From positions 1 through 64,000 of the IMG/VR virus record IMGVR_UViG_3300047564_004815: a stretch of DNA of 64,000 nt; one strand, 5' to 3'. Below are positions 42,462 through 51,392 of this stretch, in pieces. Below the pieces are notes generated by a model that searched no databases, was not told the DNA's origin, and was given only the letters and a program-made list of their open reading frames with translations. Both the position numbers and the translations under genes were made by a program. Source of the DNA: a virus. How positions within the stretch are numbered: the first letter of the stretch is position 1; each line of letters opens with the position of its first letter.

Positions 42462-43286
42462 GTGAACAAGAACAACCTGCTGTTTTACTTAGGTCAGTTT
42501 TCGAGAATGGGTGACGTCGCCGGCGGTATTTCTGCAGTGCTAGGCGTGTGCGATCAATTCGACGTCATTGTGGCGCGGCGACAGTTGGCGCCCGAGGAAT
42601 CGAAAGCCATGCGGTCTGTGATCGCCGGGTGGCGGATTAGCAATCCTGCCAGCAAGTTCTTCGCATACACCTCTTTGGGTGCCTCGCTCGATCTAGCTGC
42701 TTGGGTGGCGGAGGTGGAAGCCAACATGGCAGAGTTTGGTACTGCACTGACCGGCATCTTTATTGATAACTTCGGCTTCGACTCAGCGCTTAGCACCCGT
42801 ACAAACCAGAACGCCGCTGTTGAGTTTTGTCACGACCGCGGACTCGCTGTGTTCGTACGCGCCAAGAACGTGATTGATGTATTTGACACGATTAGCAGCC
42901 CGATTACGCCGGCGATCGGTCGGTTGCCTACGATCAAAGACGCCGTGCTGTTGACCGACTTTTACCAGATTAACTCAAGTGACCACGCGCCCGCCTCAGA
43001 GCCGCAAGCCAGCGTCATCGGTAGGCTGCAGTTTAGCTTGCAAGCTCGGACCGACCGCAGCGCGTGGCCCAATACGAATTTGAACCTAGAGTTCGGCGCA
43101 ATTATCGGTGCGGGGCTGCTCAGTGAGATCGACCTTCGGAATGTATGGGTGCCGGCGGCTAACGCCACTCAGCAGTATAAAGTGGAGTATCTGGGCGTCG
43201 TTCCTTCGGATGAAAGCGCGAGCACGAATAAGTTTTTCATCCGCAACATCGCTAACCAGTTTGTCTACGCCCCACCTGCGCCCTAA
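42462..43286 (+). CDS. TIM-barrel glycosidase-like tail protein
   Basis: 274 residues, GTG start. 'FFAYTSLGASLDLAAWVAEV' and 'GTALTGIFIDNFGFDSALST' (about 66-112), then 'FCHDRGLAVFVRAKNVIDVF', follow the alternating beta/alpha layout of a TIM barrel with the 'GiFiDn.g.d' acidic strand of spherulin-4/GH114-like domains (D102 the candidate acid). Such domains in fibres may cut or bind surface polysaccharide. C-terminus ends with a beta tail and Pro. Could also be a non-catalytic carbohydrate-binding barrel. The stop overlaps the convergent stop of the next gene by 4 bases. Confidence 0.68.
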   Translation: MNKNNLLFYLGQFSRMGDVAGGISAVLGVCDQFDVIVARRQLAPEESKAMRSVIAGWRISNPASKFFAYTSLGASLDLAAWVAEVEANMAEFGTALTGIFIDNFGFDSALSTRTNQNAAVEFCHDRGLAVFVRAKNVIDVFDTISSPITPAIGRLPTIKDAVLLTDFYQINSSDHAPASEPQASVIGRLQFSLQARTDRSAWPNTNLNLEFGAIIGAGLLSEIDLRNVWVPAANATQQYKVEYLGVVPSDESASTNKFFIRNIANQFVYAPPAP

Positions 43287-43678
43287 AGCTCGAAGCGCAG
43301 GTTGTCCCAAGCCCGTTTCAGCTCGCGACGCGTTAGCTGTTGGCCCTCAACCGGTCTTACCAGTTTGCGCTGCTGAAACCGGGCCAGTTCAGTTTTAAAT
43401 ACTTCTAACCGTGCCTGCTTACCGCTTTTCTGCTGCTCGCCGTCTTCAATCTGGGATTGTAGCGCGCGCAAGATAACGCCTTCGGGGATCATATCCGCAC
43501 GGCGCTTACGGGCTAACGCCGCGGCAGAGCGGCAGTCTTCACAGATTAAAAGCCACTTCTTTCCGCGTGCGGCAGCGCCTTTACGGCGGTCGAACCAACC
43601 CTTACAGCGCGTGCACATACCTAAGTTGCCCGTTCCTGGCTCAGCAACTCGGTGGGCCGGCCGTTTGCGTCTAGGCAT
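43283..43678 (-). CDS. Basic zinc-finger protein
   Basis: 131 residues from the ATG at 43678 (AGGGGC upstream); a start at 43696 adds 6 residues and lacks a better site. C-x2-C at about 22-25 ('MCTRCKGWF') and about 47-50 ('ICEDCRSAA') make a likely zinc site in a Lys/Arg-rich region, consistent with nucleic-acid binding. The rest is helical. Overlaps the upstream tail gene by 8 bases. Function unknown; could act in transcription with the RNAP gene upstream. Confidence 0.78.
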   Translation of the reverse strand: MPRRKRPAHRVAEPGTGNLGMCTRCKGWFDRRKGAAARGKKWLLICEDCRSAAALARKRRADMIPEGVILRALQSQIEDGEQQKSGKQARLEVFKTELARFQQRKLVRPVEGQQLTRRELKRAWDNLRFEL

Positions 43679-44420
43679 CGTCTGCCCCTGGTACATTTAT
43701 GCGCTGAATGATTCGTGCAGCGTTGGCGCGGATCAAGAGCAGAATCTTTTTAATGACCAAAGGGTCTTGCCGTACGCGGAAGGCAGGGATCGTCAACACC
43801 TGTAAATTCAACGTGCACTCGAACAGGTCGTCATACTCCTCAGTTAGTACCGGGCCGTTCAAATCAGGGTACCCTACGTACTGAAGGTTAAAAGCTTGCT
43901 GTATGTCTAGGCGGCTAGCGATGAGCGCGCCGCGTATGCGCTGAGCCAGCAGGGTCGCGCGTAACGAATCGCGGTCAAGCACCTGAATTTGGTAGATCAA
44001 GGTTTCGCGCACGGCCCGTCGGTCGTCTTGCGGGGCGTCTGCACCCGCCATCTTGACGGCGTCTCGCATCGCATGGGTCTCTGCCTGCGCGCGCCCAAAC
44101 TTTACGACGATTAAAGGCCGCTTATCCCGAGCGGCCATTTCGTTGCGCCGAAGGTCTTTTGCAATCAGCACCGCGGAGCGCTCCGGATCCTCGGGGAAAT
44201 AAATAAAATCGTCATCAGTCATGAACCGGTGCTCGATCACGCTGAGGATGCCACTCTGCACGAGAAGCGGCAGAAACTCGTAATTGGTTGAGGCGATTGC
44301 GCTCAGGTGCGACATCAAGGTCGCAACGGACGCCTGCGCAAACTCGTTAGGGTCGTTGTTTATTGCAAGCGGGTCGTTGCCGTTAGGGTCGGGGTAACCT
44401 GCGAATGGCTCGATCGACAT
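43671..44420 (-). CDS. Possible tail-terminator/neck protein
   Basis: 249 residues. 'RPLIVVKFGRAQAETHAMRD', 'LIYQIQVLDRDSLRATLLAQ' and 'EEYDDLFECTLNLQVLT' form an alternating strand-helix pattern like gpU/gp15-type tail-terminator or minor neck proteins that cap the tube; this resemblance is weak and positional support is limited. Start overlaps the RNAP C-half stop (TAATG). Confidence 0.62.
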   Translation of the reverse strand: MSIEPFAGYPDPNGNDPLAINNDPNEFAQASVATLMSHLSAIASTNYEFLPLLVQSGILSVIEHRFMTDDDFIYFPEDPERSAVLIAKDLRRNEMAARDKRPLIVVKFGRAQAETHAMRDAVKMAGADAPQDDRRAVRETLIYQIQVLDRDSLRATLLAQRIRGALIASRLDIQQAFNLQYVGYPDLNGPVLTEEYDDLFECTLNLQVLTIPAFRVRQDPLVIKKILLLIRANAARIIQRINVPGADDA

Positions 44421-46270
44421 TAGTACTTACCATCTTTCCCTTGCCCGAAATACTGACCGTGCACGTAAGCGGGCACGGGATTAAACGTATCCCGAATCTG
44501 CGTGCGCGCCCCCGTCGCGGCGTTTTGGCGGAAGGTCTGGTTGACGAATCGGAACGCTAGGTTAGCCATCCAGTCGTCCTTATGGAGGGCGGCGCGCTCG
44601 GTTCCGAGCATAATCGGTTTAACTATTAAACTGTTCTGCTTGAACACTGGAACGTGCGAGATGTTCTGGTCCTTCAACTGCTTAACTGTTGCGGGGGTCA
44701 AAACCGTATACGGCGAAGCAGTACCGGTTTCGTGTGCAAGGATTCGGCCTTCAGCTTTCCCTAACTCCACCGTGTCATGAGCGGTGGGTAAATGCTGCTG
44801 GATGCTATTCCAGTGCACAACTTCCCCAGGCACGTAGTCGTGCGTTCCCGGGTGAATAACTTGGCCCAAGTTCAAGATACCGCGCGTCACAACTTCGGTA
44901 ACACGTGAATTGCTACGGATACCCGCATCGGCATATATCTGCCGAAGCCTTGACGCGAAAAATTCGCGGCCCGCTTCCATGCCTTTGTGCTCAACCACGT
45001 CTACAGGGTTTATCTCGCCGTGAGATAAGGGGTCACCCTTCGCAACCCGCTGCCCAGGCTTGACTGTAACATCCAAGCCCGGTGCGACATAGTGCTTAAT
45101 GTTTTTCACTGTCACGTTGAGCCCACCTGCCGCAGCTGGCTCGACGTGCGTAACCTCGCCCGACACGTGCGCGAGCGTCGCTGCACCTGCAAACATCTTC
45201 GGCGCGTGCATAAATTGAAGGATGGTCTGGAGCGGAGATTTGCTTGCGCCCACGACGCCACCAGCGTGCTTTTGGTTCAAGGCGAGCTGGGTCAAAGGCG
45301 CGGTCAAGCCTTGCGCGGCCTTCAAGCCGACGTGCTCACCCACTGGCGGCAGCCGCCCTTCTTCGTTCAGACCGGTGCATACTGCGCACACGCCTTTTGG
45401 CGCGGTGCAGAACAACGGACTGCGTATCTTTACGACGGTGCGCTGCTTCGCCAACCGCTCCCGCATCACGTTGGTGATAATGTCATTCCGGTGCCCGACG
45501 CCCGGTACGTCCTCAGCCAACGCCCGACCAATCAAGTCCGGGCTGTTCGCGGGCAGCTCGCGGCCGTGCGTAGTCTTACAGTCGTGGTCGGTTACCACCA
45601 TATCCATGTGAATGGTGTTCAACTCTTTAGCGAACGCGCCCGGATCACGTACAGCGGTGTAGGTGTTGACCAAGCCGCGTCTAGCGCCTTGCGCGTGCAC
45701 ATAGAAGTCGATAGGGCTCATTCCCTCACTGAAGCTTCGTTGCGCGATTACCGGCAGCAGGTGATTGCTAGTATCGAGGTTTAGTCCCACCATCCCCAGC
45801 ATCTGCCTGCCCATCGACGTGTCACCGCGTGCACCGGACTTGATCCAGCTAGTCAAATTATTCGGCCGGCTCTCGATCGCTGCTTTGATGCCGTTGTTTA
45901 CGTGCTCTTCCACTTTTGCAAACAGCTCTAACTTTTTCTGCTGGAACGGTAAGCTGCGGTTCAATTCTGGATTAAGCGCAGCCTCGTGGCGCAGACGCAG
46001 CAGCTGCGGCATGTGCGACTTAAACGCGGCGTCGCGAAGGTCTGTATGAGGTTTCAGGTCGTTGATGCTGAAGCTCGAGCCCGACTCCAACGCGATCTGG
46101 TTACCGACGTCACGAAGATTTTGCACAACTGTCCCGTACTGCTTCGGGTGATGCTCGGCGATTGTTTGCAAAAGCTTACTTGTACCACCCTTATCCAACG
46201 GCCCCTGCAACGCAACGTCCGGCGGTAGCGCGCCTTGAATAAGAAGCTGCCCAATGGTAGTGGTCGACAT
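44420..46270 (-). CDS. RNA polymerase beta-prime, C-terminal half
   Basis: 616 residues of clear bacterial-type beta-prime. Residues 1-75: 'TIGQLLIQGALPPD' and 'YGTVVQNLRDVGNQIALESG' (region before the bridge helix). Bridge helix at 145-166 ('SGARGDTSMGRQMLGMVGLN'). Trigger loop at 180-222 ('IDFYVHAQGARRGLVNTYTA'). Zinc site 2: C231, C288, C295, C298, with the same 7- and 3-residue spacings as in E. coli. Then 'GLKAAQGLTAPLTQLALNQ' (309-335, as 'GviAAQSIGEPgTQLT'). The first half of beta-prime is missing here and found fused to beta at 51393-55682. Would supply the nucleotide-addition moving parts of a phage polymerase. Confidence 0.9.
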   Translation of the reverse strand: MSTTTIGQLLIQGALPPDVALQGPLDKGGTSKLLQTIAEHHPKQYGTVVQNLRDVGNQIALESGSSFSINDLKPHTDLRDAAFKSHMPQLLRLRHEAALNPELNRSLPFQQKKLELFAKVEEHVNNGIKAAIESRPNNLTSWIKSGARGDTSMGRQMLGMVGLNLDTSNHLLPVIAQRSFSEGMSPIDFYVHAQGARRGLVNTYTAVRDPGAFAKELNTIHMDMVVTDHDCKTTHGRELPANSPDLIGRALAEDVPGVGHRNDIITNVMRERLAKQRTVVKIRSPLFCTAPKGVCAVCTGLNEEGRLPPVGEHVGLKAAQGLTAPLTQLALNQKHAGGVVGASKSPLQTILQFMHAPKMFAGAATLAHVSGEVTHVEPAAAGGLNVTVKNIKHYVAPGLDVTVKPGQRVAKGDPLSHGEINPVDVVEHKGMEAGREFFASRLRQIYADAGIRSNSRVTEVVTRGILNLGQVIHPGTHDYVPGEVVHWNSIQQHLPTAHDTVELGKAEGRILAHETGTASPYTVLTPATVKQLKDQNISHVPVFKQNSLIVKPIMLGTERAALHKDDWMANLAFRFVNQTFRQNAATGARTQIRDTFNPVPAYVHGQYFGQGKDGKY

Positions 46271-46278
46271 GCTCGCTC

Positions 46279-47841
46279 CTATTGTCGCTGCGGGGCGTGA
46301 AGGGGGCGCCGTAAAAGGTCCGTCAGTTGGTTATTCAACCGTGTTTTCTTATTCGCTACCGTGTACGTCCACTCGTCTACCGTGGCCCCTGCGGCCGGAT
46401 TACGAAACATGCCAAATATCTTCGGCTGCACGCTCACGTAGCGGTTCACATGCACTTCGGGCACCGGAGAGCCCGCCCGAATGCCTCGTGCTTCTGCCTG
46501 CTGCGTCACCTCGGGGTTGAAGTTAGGGTCGAGGGTTACGTGCAAAGTAGTTCCTGGAAGGTTGAGGCCCTCCGTGCCCGCAGAGTTAATCACCATGACT
46601 CGCTTCTTGCCCTTCATATAATCGTCAATGTGTTGCAGCCGTTCGGCCTTGCCCTGGTGCGTCTGCCCGACAAACACCCCCGGCTCGTAACCGTGGTGCT
46701 TCAGGCCCGCCACCGCGGCGTCTACTCCGCCGGTCACAAGATTCGTGTAAACAATCGCTTTGTTATTCGGGTCGGCTTTAAGGTGCGAGTCTACGTCCTT
46801 CAACGCGCGCTGCAGCTTGGGTGTTGCTAGCGCGCCTGACAAGGCGTCATGCCGGGCGTCCATCGTATGCACGCTGTTCGCCACTTGGCGCGCGCGAATG
46901 ATCTTTGCCAGCATACTCCGTGCTTCGCTCGAGCTAACAGGAACGTTATTGCGAACCTTGGCCGCAATCGCTGGTGAAACATTTGCCATTGCGTAGTCGT
47001 ATAATTCTTTTTGGTGGGCGCTCATCTCTACTGGAATATTGTGCACGATTTTGCGCGGCATGTTTGTTGCCACCGCCTCTACGGGGACGTAATGAAGATG
47101 CTTATCAAGTTCCTCTTTAAGGTAGCGCATGTTTTTAAGCGCTGGCTCCACGGTCCGGACGCCCATGCCAAACGCAGCAAACGGCCCGTGCGTTTCTACG
47201 CGTTGCCCCACGTACATACGATCAAACTGTTTGGGCGTACCAAGCTTATGTTTGCCATCTGTCACGATGTCGACAAGCGGGACGATGTCGTGGGGGTGAT
47301 TCATGACCGGGGAGCCCGAAAGCGCAATAAAATTCTTCACCTTTCGCCGCGCTTCGCGCATCGCGGAAAAATTAAGCGACTGATCATTACGCCCCTTATG
47401 CGCCTCGTCCCAAATAATCGTGTCCGCTTGGGTCTTGGCGACATATGCGTGCGGATCCTTTCGGAACAACTCGTTGCTTACAACGTAGTAGTGCGCGTTC
47501 GGAAGTTCTTGGTCAATCTGAAGGCTGCCTTTTTCATTCTTCGGCCCGAATTTAAGGGCCTTACTCGTAGTGAATTTGTTTACGCCTTGTTCTATGAAAT
47601 TTTCCCGCAGGCTCGACGGCACGACGACAAGCGCGCGCTTCGCTTTACCCGAATCCCGCAAGTGCTCAAAGATGGCGGCGGAACTCAGCGTCTTACCGGT
47701 TCCGACCCCGTGCGCGAGCAAGATTGAGCCGTTGTTAGCGACCGCACGGTCTACAGCATCGCGCTGGTGCGGCTGCAGGGTCACGTCTGGCCGCAGCGCG
47801 CCCATTTTGGCGAGATAGCACTGGTACGGTGTCATGTACAT
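46279..47841 (-). CDS. SNF2-family ATPase/helicase
   Basis: 520 residues. Motif I 'GVGTGKT' (45-51), motif II DEAH (145-148), III 'LSGSPVM', V 'INSAGTEGLNLPG', VI 'QQAEARGIRAGS' (normally 'QaxxRxxRiGQ'). This order and spacing are those of SNF2-type translocases, without a specific substrate domain. N-terminus 'MYMTPYQCYLAKMGALRP' fits the 'PYxxYLxK' pattern of putative virion proteins. Directly downstream of RNR and upstream of the RNAP C-half, so it may act with the polymerase (as RapA or poxvirus NPH-I do) or be a DNA translocase; not decidable from sequence. Confidence 0.88.
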   Translation of the reverse strand: MYMTPYQCYLAKMGALRPDVTLQPHQRDAVDRAVANNGSILLAHGVGTGKTLSSAAIFEHLRDSGKAKRALVVVPSSLRENFIEQGVNKFTTSKALKFGPKNEKGSLQIDQELPNAHYYVVSNELFRKDPHAYVAKTQADTIIWDEAHKGRNDQSLNFSAMREARRKVKNFIALSGSPVMNHPHDIVPLVDIVTDGKHKLGTPKQFDRMYVGQRVETHGPFAAFGMGVRTVEPALKNMRYLKEELDKHLHYVPVEAVATNMPRKIVHNIPVEMSAHQKELYDYAMANVSPAIAAKVRNNVPVSSSEARSMLAKIIRARQVANSVHTMDARHDALSGALATPKLQRALKDVDSHLKADPNNKAIVYTNLVTGGVDAAVAGLKHHGYEPGVFVGQTHQGKAERLQHIDDYMKGKKRVMVINSAGTEGLNLPGTTLHVTLDPNFNPEVTQQAEARGIRAGSPVPEVHVNRYVSVQPKIFGMFRNPAAGATVDEWTYTVANKKTRLNNQLTDLLRRPLHAPQRQ

Positions 47842-47847
47842 ACGCTA

Positions 47848-47857
47848 ATTATCACCT
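47848..47857 (-). promoter_or_regulatory. Candidate promoter element next to the helicase start
   Basis: AGGTGATAAT on the minus strand, 7 bases before ATG 47841, immediately after a terminator. A transcript from this box would begin at or very near the ATG, implying a leaderless message. Shares GGTGATAA with 20264 and 27321. Alternatively it is only the ribosome site (AGGTGA). Confidence 0.35.
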
Positions 47858-47896
47858 GAAAATAAAAGCCACTCCCGGAAAGTTTCCGGAAGTGGC
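47858..47896 (-). terminator. Rho-independent terminator after the RNR gene
   Basis: GCCACT plus CCGGAAA (47868-47880) pairs with TTTCCGG plus AGTGGC (47883-47896), a stem of 13 bp with a single mismatch, followed on the minus strand by TTTTATTTTC. It ends the RNR message 20 bases past its stop and leaves only 16 bases before the helicase ATG. Confidence 0.88.
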
Positions 47897-47915
47897 GACC
47901 AGTACTGTTAGAGGG

Positions 47916-50900
47916 TTAGCCGCACTTAGAGAAGCCGCAACTGAGGTCAGAACACTTGCAGCAGCCTTCCTCAAACTTTAAGGCACTGCCGCAATCTGGG
48001 CACTCAGGACTCTCACCAAAAATGGTGACAGCCTCATCAACATAAACTTGCTCGGTCGACAAGCTTAAATTGCTGAACGACAACTCCGTTTGCAACGCGT
48101 CAAGAGCTTCTGAGCCGGCGCCTTGGAAGAACGCGGGAGCAGCTTTGAGCGCCTTGCCCAGACCGTCCGGGATGCTCAAGACTTTGTTCGGCCCCAAGCC
48201 CGCTTGGTCTGCGCTACGGATACCGATCAGCGTCCGTGCTACGTCATCCACCGGCGCCCCGTGCTGCAACGCCATGGACGCCAAGCGCCCAATGGCCTCA
48301 GCCAAGCTGTGGATCGTACCACCGGAGCGGCCAATCGTGAGCAGCACCTCGCGAAGACCAAGCTCGTCGTAGTTGAAGGTGGTCAACATTTTCCCGTTAC
48401 CGGTGTGGATCACGCTGGTGAAGCCCGCCAACGTCTCGGGACGCGGGCGCGGCGTACCACCCCTAGTCGCCGTAGGCACCGTGGCTTCCAACTGCGCAGC
48501 TTCGGCTAGCTCCTTGCTGGACTTTGTACCGGTGGTAAGCGGTTGGAACGAACGCGAACCGTCGCGGTATACGGTGATGCCTTTGCACCCCAGAGACAAC
48601 GCCATGTCGTACGCGTCAAGCACGTCTGCTACTGTGGCGGTGGCAGGCAGGTTAATCGTCTTAGACGTGGCCGAGTCGTTAAACCCTTGCAAAATCGCCT
48701 GCATCTTAACGTGCGCGTCAGGGCGTATGTCACCGGCGGTAACAAACACCTCGCACAGCTCAGTTAGCTCTTCTTTGCCGAGCCAGTAGTCTAGCGCGCC
48801 CGCAGCTGCAGCCGCGTCTACCGAGCCTTGATGCCGCGCCACGATCTCAAGAATCTCATCGCGTTCAGCTTCGTTAAACGCCGAGAGCGCCGCTACAAAC
48901 TCTGGATCGCCGTCGCGCATCTCCAAGCCAGCCTGGAAACGCGAAAAGACTAAGCCAAACAACGGCTCGCAGCCGCCAGTTGTGTCGTGAAACACCGACA
49001 ACGTCCCTGTTGGCGCAATCGTCGTGGTCGTCGAGTTGCGAATACCGGTTTCGGTAACTCGGGTTTGGCACTCGACGTAAGTGTCCATGATATGGTGCCA
49101 AATCGGTTCCAGCGCTCTTACGGCGTTATCGGAAGCCGTCTGCGCCTTTTCAATTCGACGCGCCAGCAGGTCTTGGTGGAACGCAACCGACTCGTCCCAA
49201 TTATTTACAAAATAGGGATAGGCGCCGCGCTCAGTCGCCAAGTCGATAGACGCGCGCTTGGCCTCGGCGTCGATAAACGCGTACAGCGCAGCAGCTGTGT
49301 TGCGGCCTTCTCTTGAATCGTACGCAAGCCGCAGTTTGAACAACGCCCGTGCAAGGCCCATAATACCGAGCCCGAGCTTACGGGTAGTCATAGCGATCTC
49401 TTTAATTTGTGGAACTTTCGGAACGTACGCGTTGGCTTCTACCACGTTGTCCATAAACCGAATACTCAGATGAACGGCCGCGCGCAAACCTGACCAGTCA
49501 ATAATCGCGTCGGGCCCGGAGCCAATAACGAACTGGTCCAACGTGATTGAACCTAAGTTGCACGACTCGTAAGGAATCAAAGGCTGTTCCCCGCAGTTCG
49601 CAGACAGTATCCCGTCGTGCTCACCGCAGGCGACAAAGTACCGGTGCGTGTCGTCTACGGTCCCGTTGTACACGTCCGCAAGCTCGCCTGTTCTTACAAC
49701 TTTTACAACTTTGTGGTTTACAACAGCCTGGTCTTTTTCAGGACGAACCCAGCCTAGTCGTTTCATAACAGTGTATTTTGAGCAGCCCACTTCAGCGGCT
49801 ATTTGCTTAAAGCTCTTGCCACTTTCCCGAAGAGCGGTCAGCTGAGCGTCGTCGAGGTCGCGACGATAACGGCCATTGTTTTCACCGTCTGTAGGGATTA
49901 AGTAGAGCGGGTTACGCTCGTCCCAGACACCGTACATAGGGTTCTTATCGCCCTGCATGTGCTCCGAGTTATGCTCAGTACCTAGCTTAATTTCAAGATT
50001 CGTAGGCCGGTTGTCACTTCTATCCTCGTTAATGTGGTGACAGTGTTCAGCCGGATAGTCAGGGCGCCGGCCCGTGTGGCCGCTGACCATGACGTGATGG
50101 TACAGCGGGGCCTCAATGCCGTTCGATATTCTCAGGTAGCCTTTCGTGTTTGCCTTATACCGGTAAACGCTCATCAAAGAGTCGTTAGGTTTCAAGTCTT
50201 GAACTTGAACCTTCATACCGTTCCGCAGGTACAAATTATGGTCTAATGTGGCCTTCAAGACTGTACCGTCGTCCAAATGTAGCTCTGCAACCTCAACCGC
50301 CTGCCGGGTTAACCGGGGCGCGCGCATCAGCTTGACCACGAAATTACCTTGATCGTCTTGGGACAACACTTGTACACCGGTGCCGCGCTCCGCAAGGTCT
50401 TTGAAAGAGACGTGCCCGTCAACAGTCCATACCTGCGTGTCCCCAGTCCAGCACGGATTTGTCGCCTCGTACGCACCCAATCTTGGAACAGGGTTGTCAC
50501 GGTTCATGCGGTCGATAAAGGCCAGACCAGGCTCGCCTGTTGCGTGTGCCCGCTCCGCGATGTGGCGCCACACCTCACGCGCGCTCAGAAATTCCCCCGT
50601 CGGTCCCGAGCGCGGATTGATTAACTCGTAGCGGTCGTCGTCGGCTTCGAGCGCCGTCAGGAACGCGTCAGTGACTGCAACCGAGACGTTAAAGTTTGTC
50701 AGCTGCGACAAGTCGCTTTTGAGGTCAATGAACTCCAAAATGTCAGGCGAGTCGACACGCAAGATGCCCATGTTCGCGCCGCGCCGAATACCGCCTTGCT
50801 TAATAGCCTCTGTGGCGGCGTTAAAAACTTTCATAAAAGGAACTGGCCCGGAACTCGCGCCTTTCGTGCTGCCCACAGTGTCGTTTTTGGGCCGCAGGCG

Positions 50901-51317
50901 CGTGAAAGCGAAGCCGGTTCCGCCACCTGTTTGATGTATAAGCGCCGCGTGCTTTATCGTGTCAAAAATGCCGGAGAGGTCGTCTTCCACAGGCAGTACG
51001 TAGCACGCGCTGAACTGGCCAGTCCGGATACCCGCGTTGGCAAGCGTCGGCGAGTTAGGCAGAAACTGCCGCCCGCGCATCAATTCAAAAAAAGCTCTGT
51101 GGAGCTCTGCAACTTTATCCGCGCCGCCAAACGCGGCTTCGGCCGCCGCCATCACTTCGGCAGTGCGCCAGTACATCCCGTCTACGTCTTCTAAAATTGT
51201 CTGGTCGTCTAACTTGTTGAAATAACGTTTCTCCATGACACTGACGGCGTTTGCCGACACCGGCGGCGCGGTTTCGACCCACGCCTGGACATCCGAAGGT
51301 AAATCCGACAAAAACAT
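47916..51317 (-). CDS. nrdJ: Class II (B12-dependent) ribonucleotide reductase with intein
   Basis: 1133 residues as translated, 847 after intein removal. Start at 51317 (GAGGT 6 bases upstream), not 51341. N-terminal part has 'FLPNSPTLANAG' and 'FSACYVLPVEDDLSGIFDTI'; central 'HQTGGGTGFAFTRLRPKND' and 'KQGGIRRGANMGILRV' are class II hallmarks; the catalytic-Cys loop 'NPCGEQPLIPYESCNLGSI' is formed across the intein. C-terminus carries 'CPDCGSALKFEEGCCKCSDL', the redox/zinc tail. It reduces NTPs to dNTPs via adenosylcobalamin. A terminator follows, then the SNF2 ATPase. Confidence 0.93.
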   Translation of the reverse strand: MFLSDLPSDVQAWVETAPPVSANAVSVMEKRYFNKLDDQTILEDVDGMYWRTAEVMAAAEAAFGGADKVAELHRAFFELMRGRQFLPNSPTLANAGIRTGQFSACYVLPVEDDLSGIFDTIKHAALIHQTGGGTGFAFTRLRPKNDTVGSTKGASSGPVPFMKVFNAATEAIKQGGIRRGANMGILRVDSPDILEFIDLKSDLSQLTNFNVSVAVTDAFLTALEADDDRYELINPRSGPTGEFLSAREVWRHIAERAHATGEPGLAFIDRMNRDNPVPRLGAYEATNPCWTGDTQVWTVDGHVSFKDLAERGTGVQVLSQDDQGNFVVKLMRAPRLTRQAVEVAELHLDDGTVLKATLDHNLYLRNGMKVQVQDLKPNDSLMSVYRYKANTKGYLRISNGIEAPLYHHVMVSGHTGRRPDYPAEHCHHINEDRSDNRPTNLEIKLGTEHNSEHMQGDKNPMYGVWDERNPLYLIPTDGENNGRYRRDLDDAQLTALRESGKSFKQIAAEVGCSKYTVMKRLGWVRPEKDQAVVNHKVVKVVRTGELADVYNGTVDDTHRYFVACGEHDGILSANCGEQPLIPYESCNLGSITLDQFVIGSGPDAIIDWSGLRAAVHLSIRFMDNVVEANAYVPKVPQIKEIAMTTRKLGLGIMGLARALFKLRLAYDSREGRNTAAALYAFIDAEAKRASIDLATERGAYPYFVNNWDESVAFHQDLLARRIEKAQTASDNAVRALEPIWHHIMDTYVECQTRVTETGIRNSTTTTIAPTGTLSVFHDTTGGCEPLFGLVFSRFQAGLEMRDGDPEFVAALSAFNEAERDEILEIVARHQGSVDAAAAAGALDYWLGKEELTELCEVFVTAGDIRPDAHVKMQAILQGFNDSATSKTINLPATATVADVLDAYDMALSLGCKGITVYRDGSRSFQPLTTGTKSSKELAEAAQLEATVPTATRGGTPRPRPETLAGFTSVIHTGNGKMLTTFNYDELGLREVLLTIGRSGGTIHSLAEAIGRLASMALQHGAPVDDVARTLIGIRSADQAGLGPNKVLSIPDGLGKALKAAPAFFQGAGSEALDALQTELSFSNLSLSTEQVYVDEAVTIFGESPECPDCGSALKFEEGCCKCSDLSCGFSKCG
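49596..50453 (-). other. Intein with HNH endonuclease in the RNR
   Basis: 286 residues, replacing nothing: the host reads 'EATNP' + 'CGEQPL', with intein residue 1 = Cys289 ('CWTGDTQVWT', block A) and last residue Asn574 ('HDGILSAN'), followed by Cys. Block B 'VLKATLDHNLYL'; block F 'VYNGTVDDTHRYFVACG'. HNH region 'EHCHHINEDRSDNRPTNLEI' and a helix-turn-helix ('SFKQIAAEVGCSKYTVMKRL') follow. The penultimate residue is Ala, not His. Insertion within the RNR active-site loop is a well-known intein site. Confidence 0.9.
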
Positions 51318-51392
51318 AGCTACCTCTAATAAAGCGAGCACGACAAACGCGTCCTTTTAAACGCGCGCGTAGGGGTACCTGCGGCAAACTAC

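Noticed and set aside
45092-45784. 230-codon plus-strand frame
   Set aside because: Antisense shadow of the RNAP beta-prime C-half; sense strand carries the bridge helix and trigger loop.
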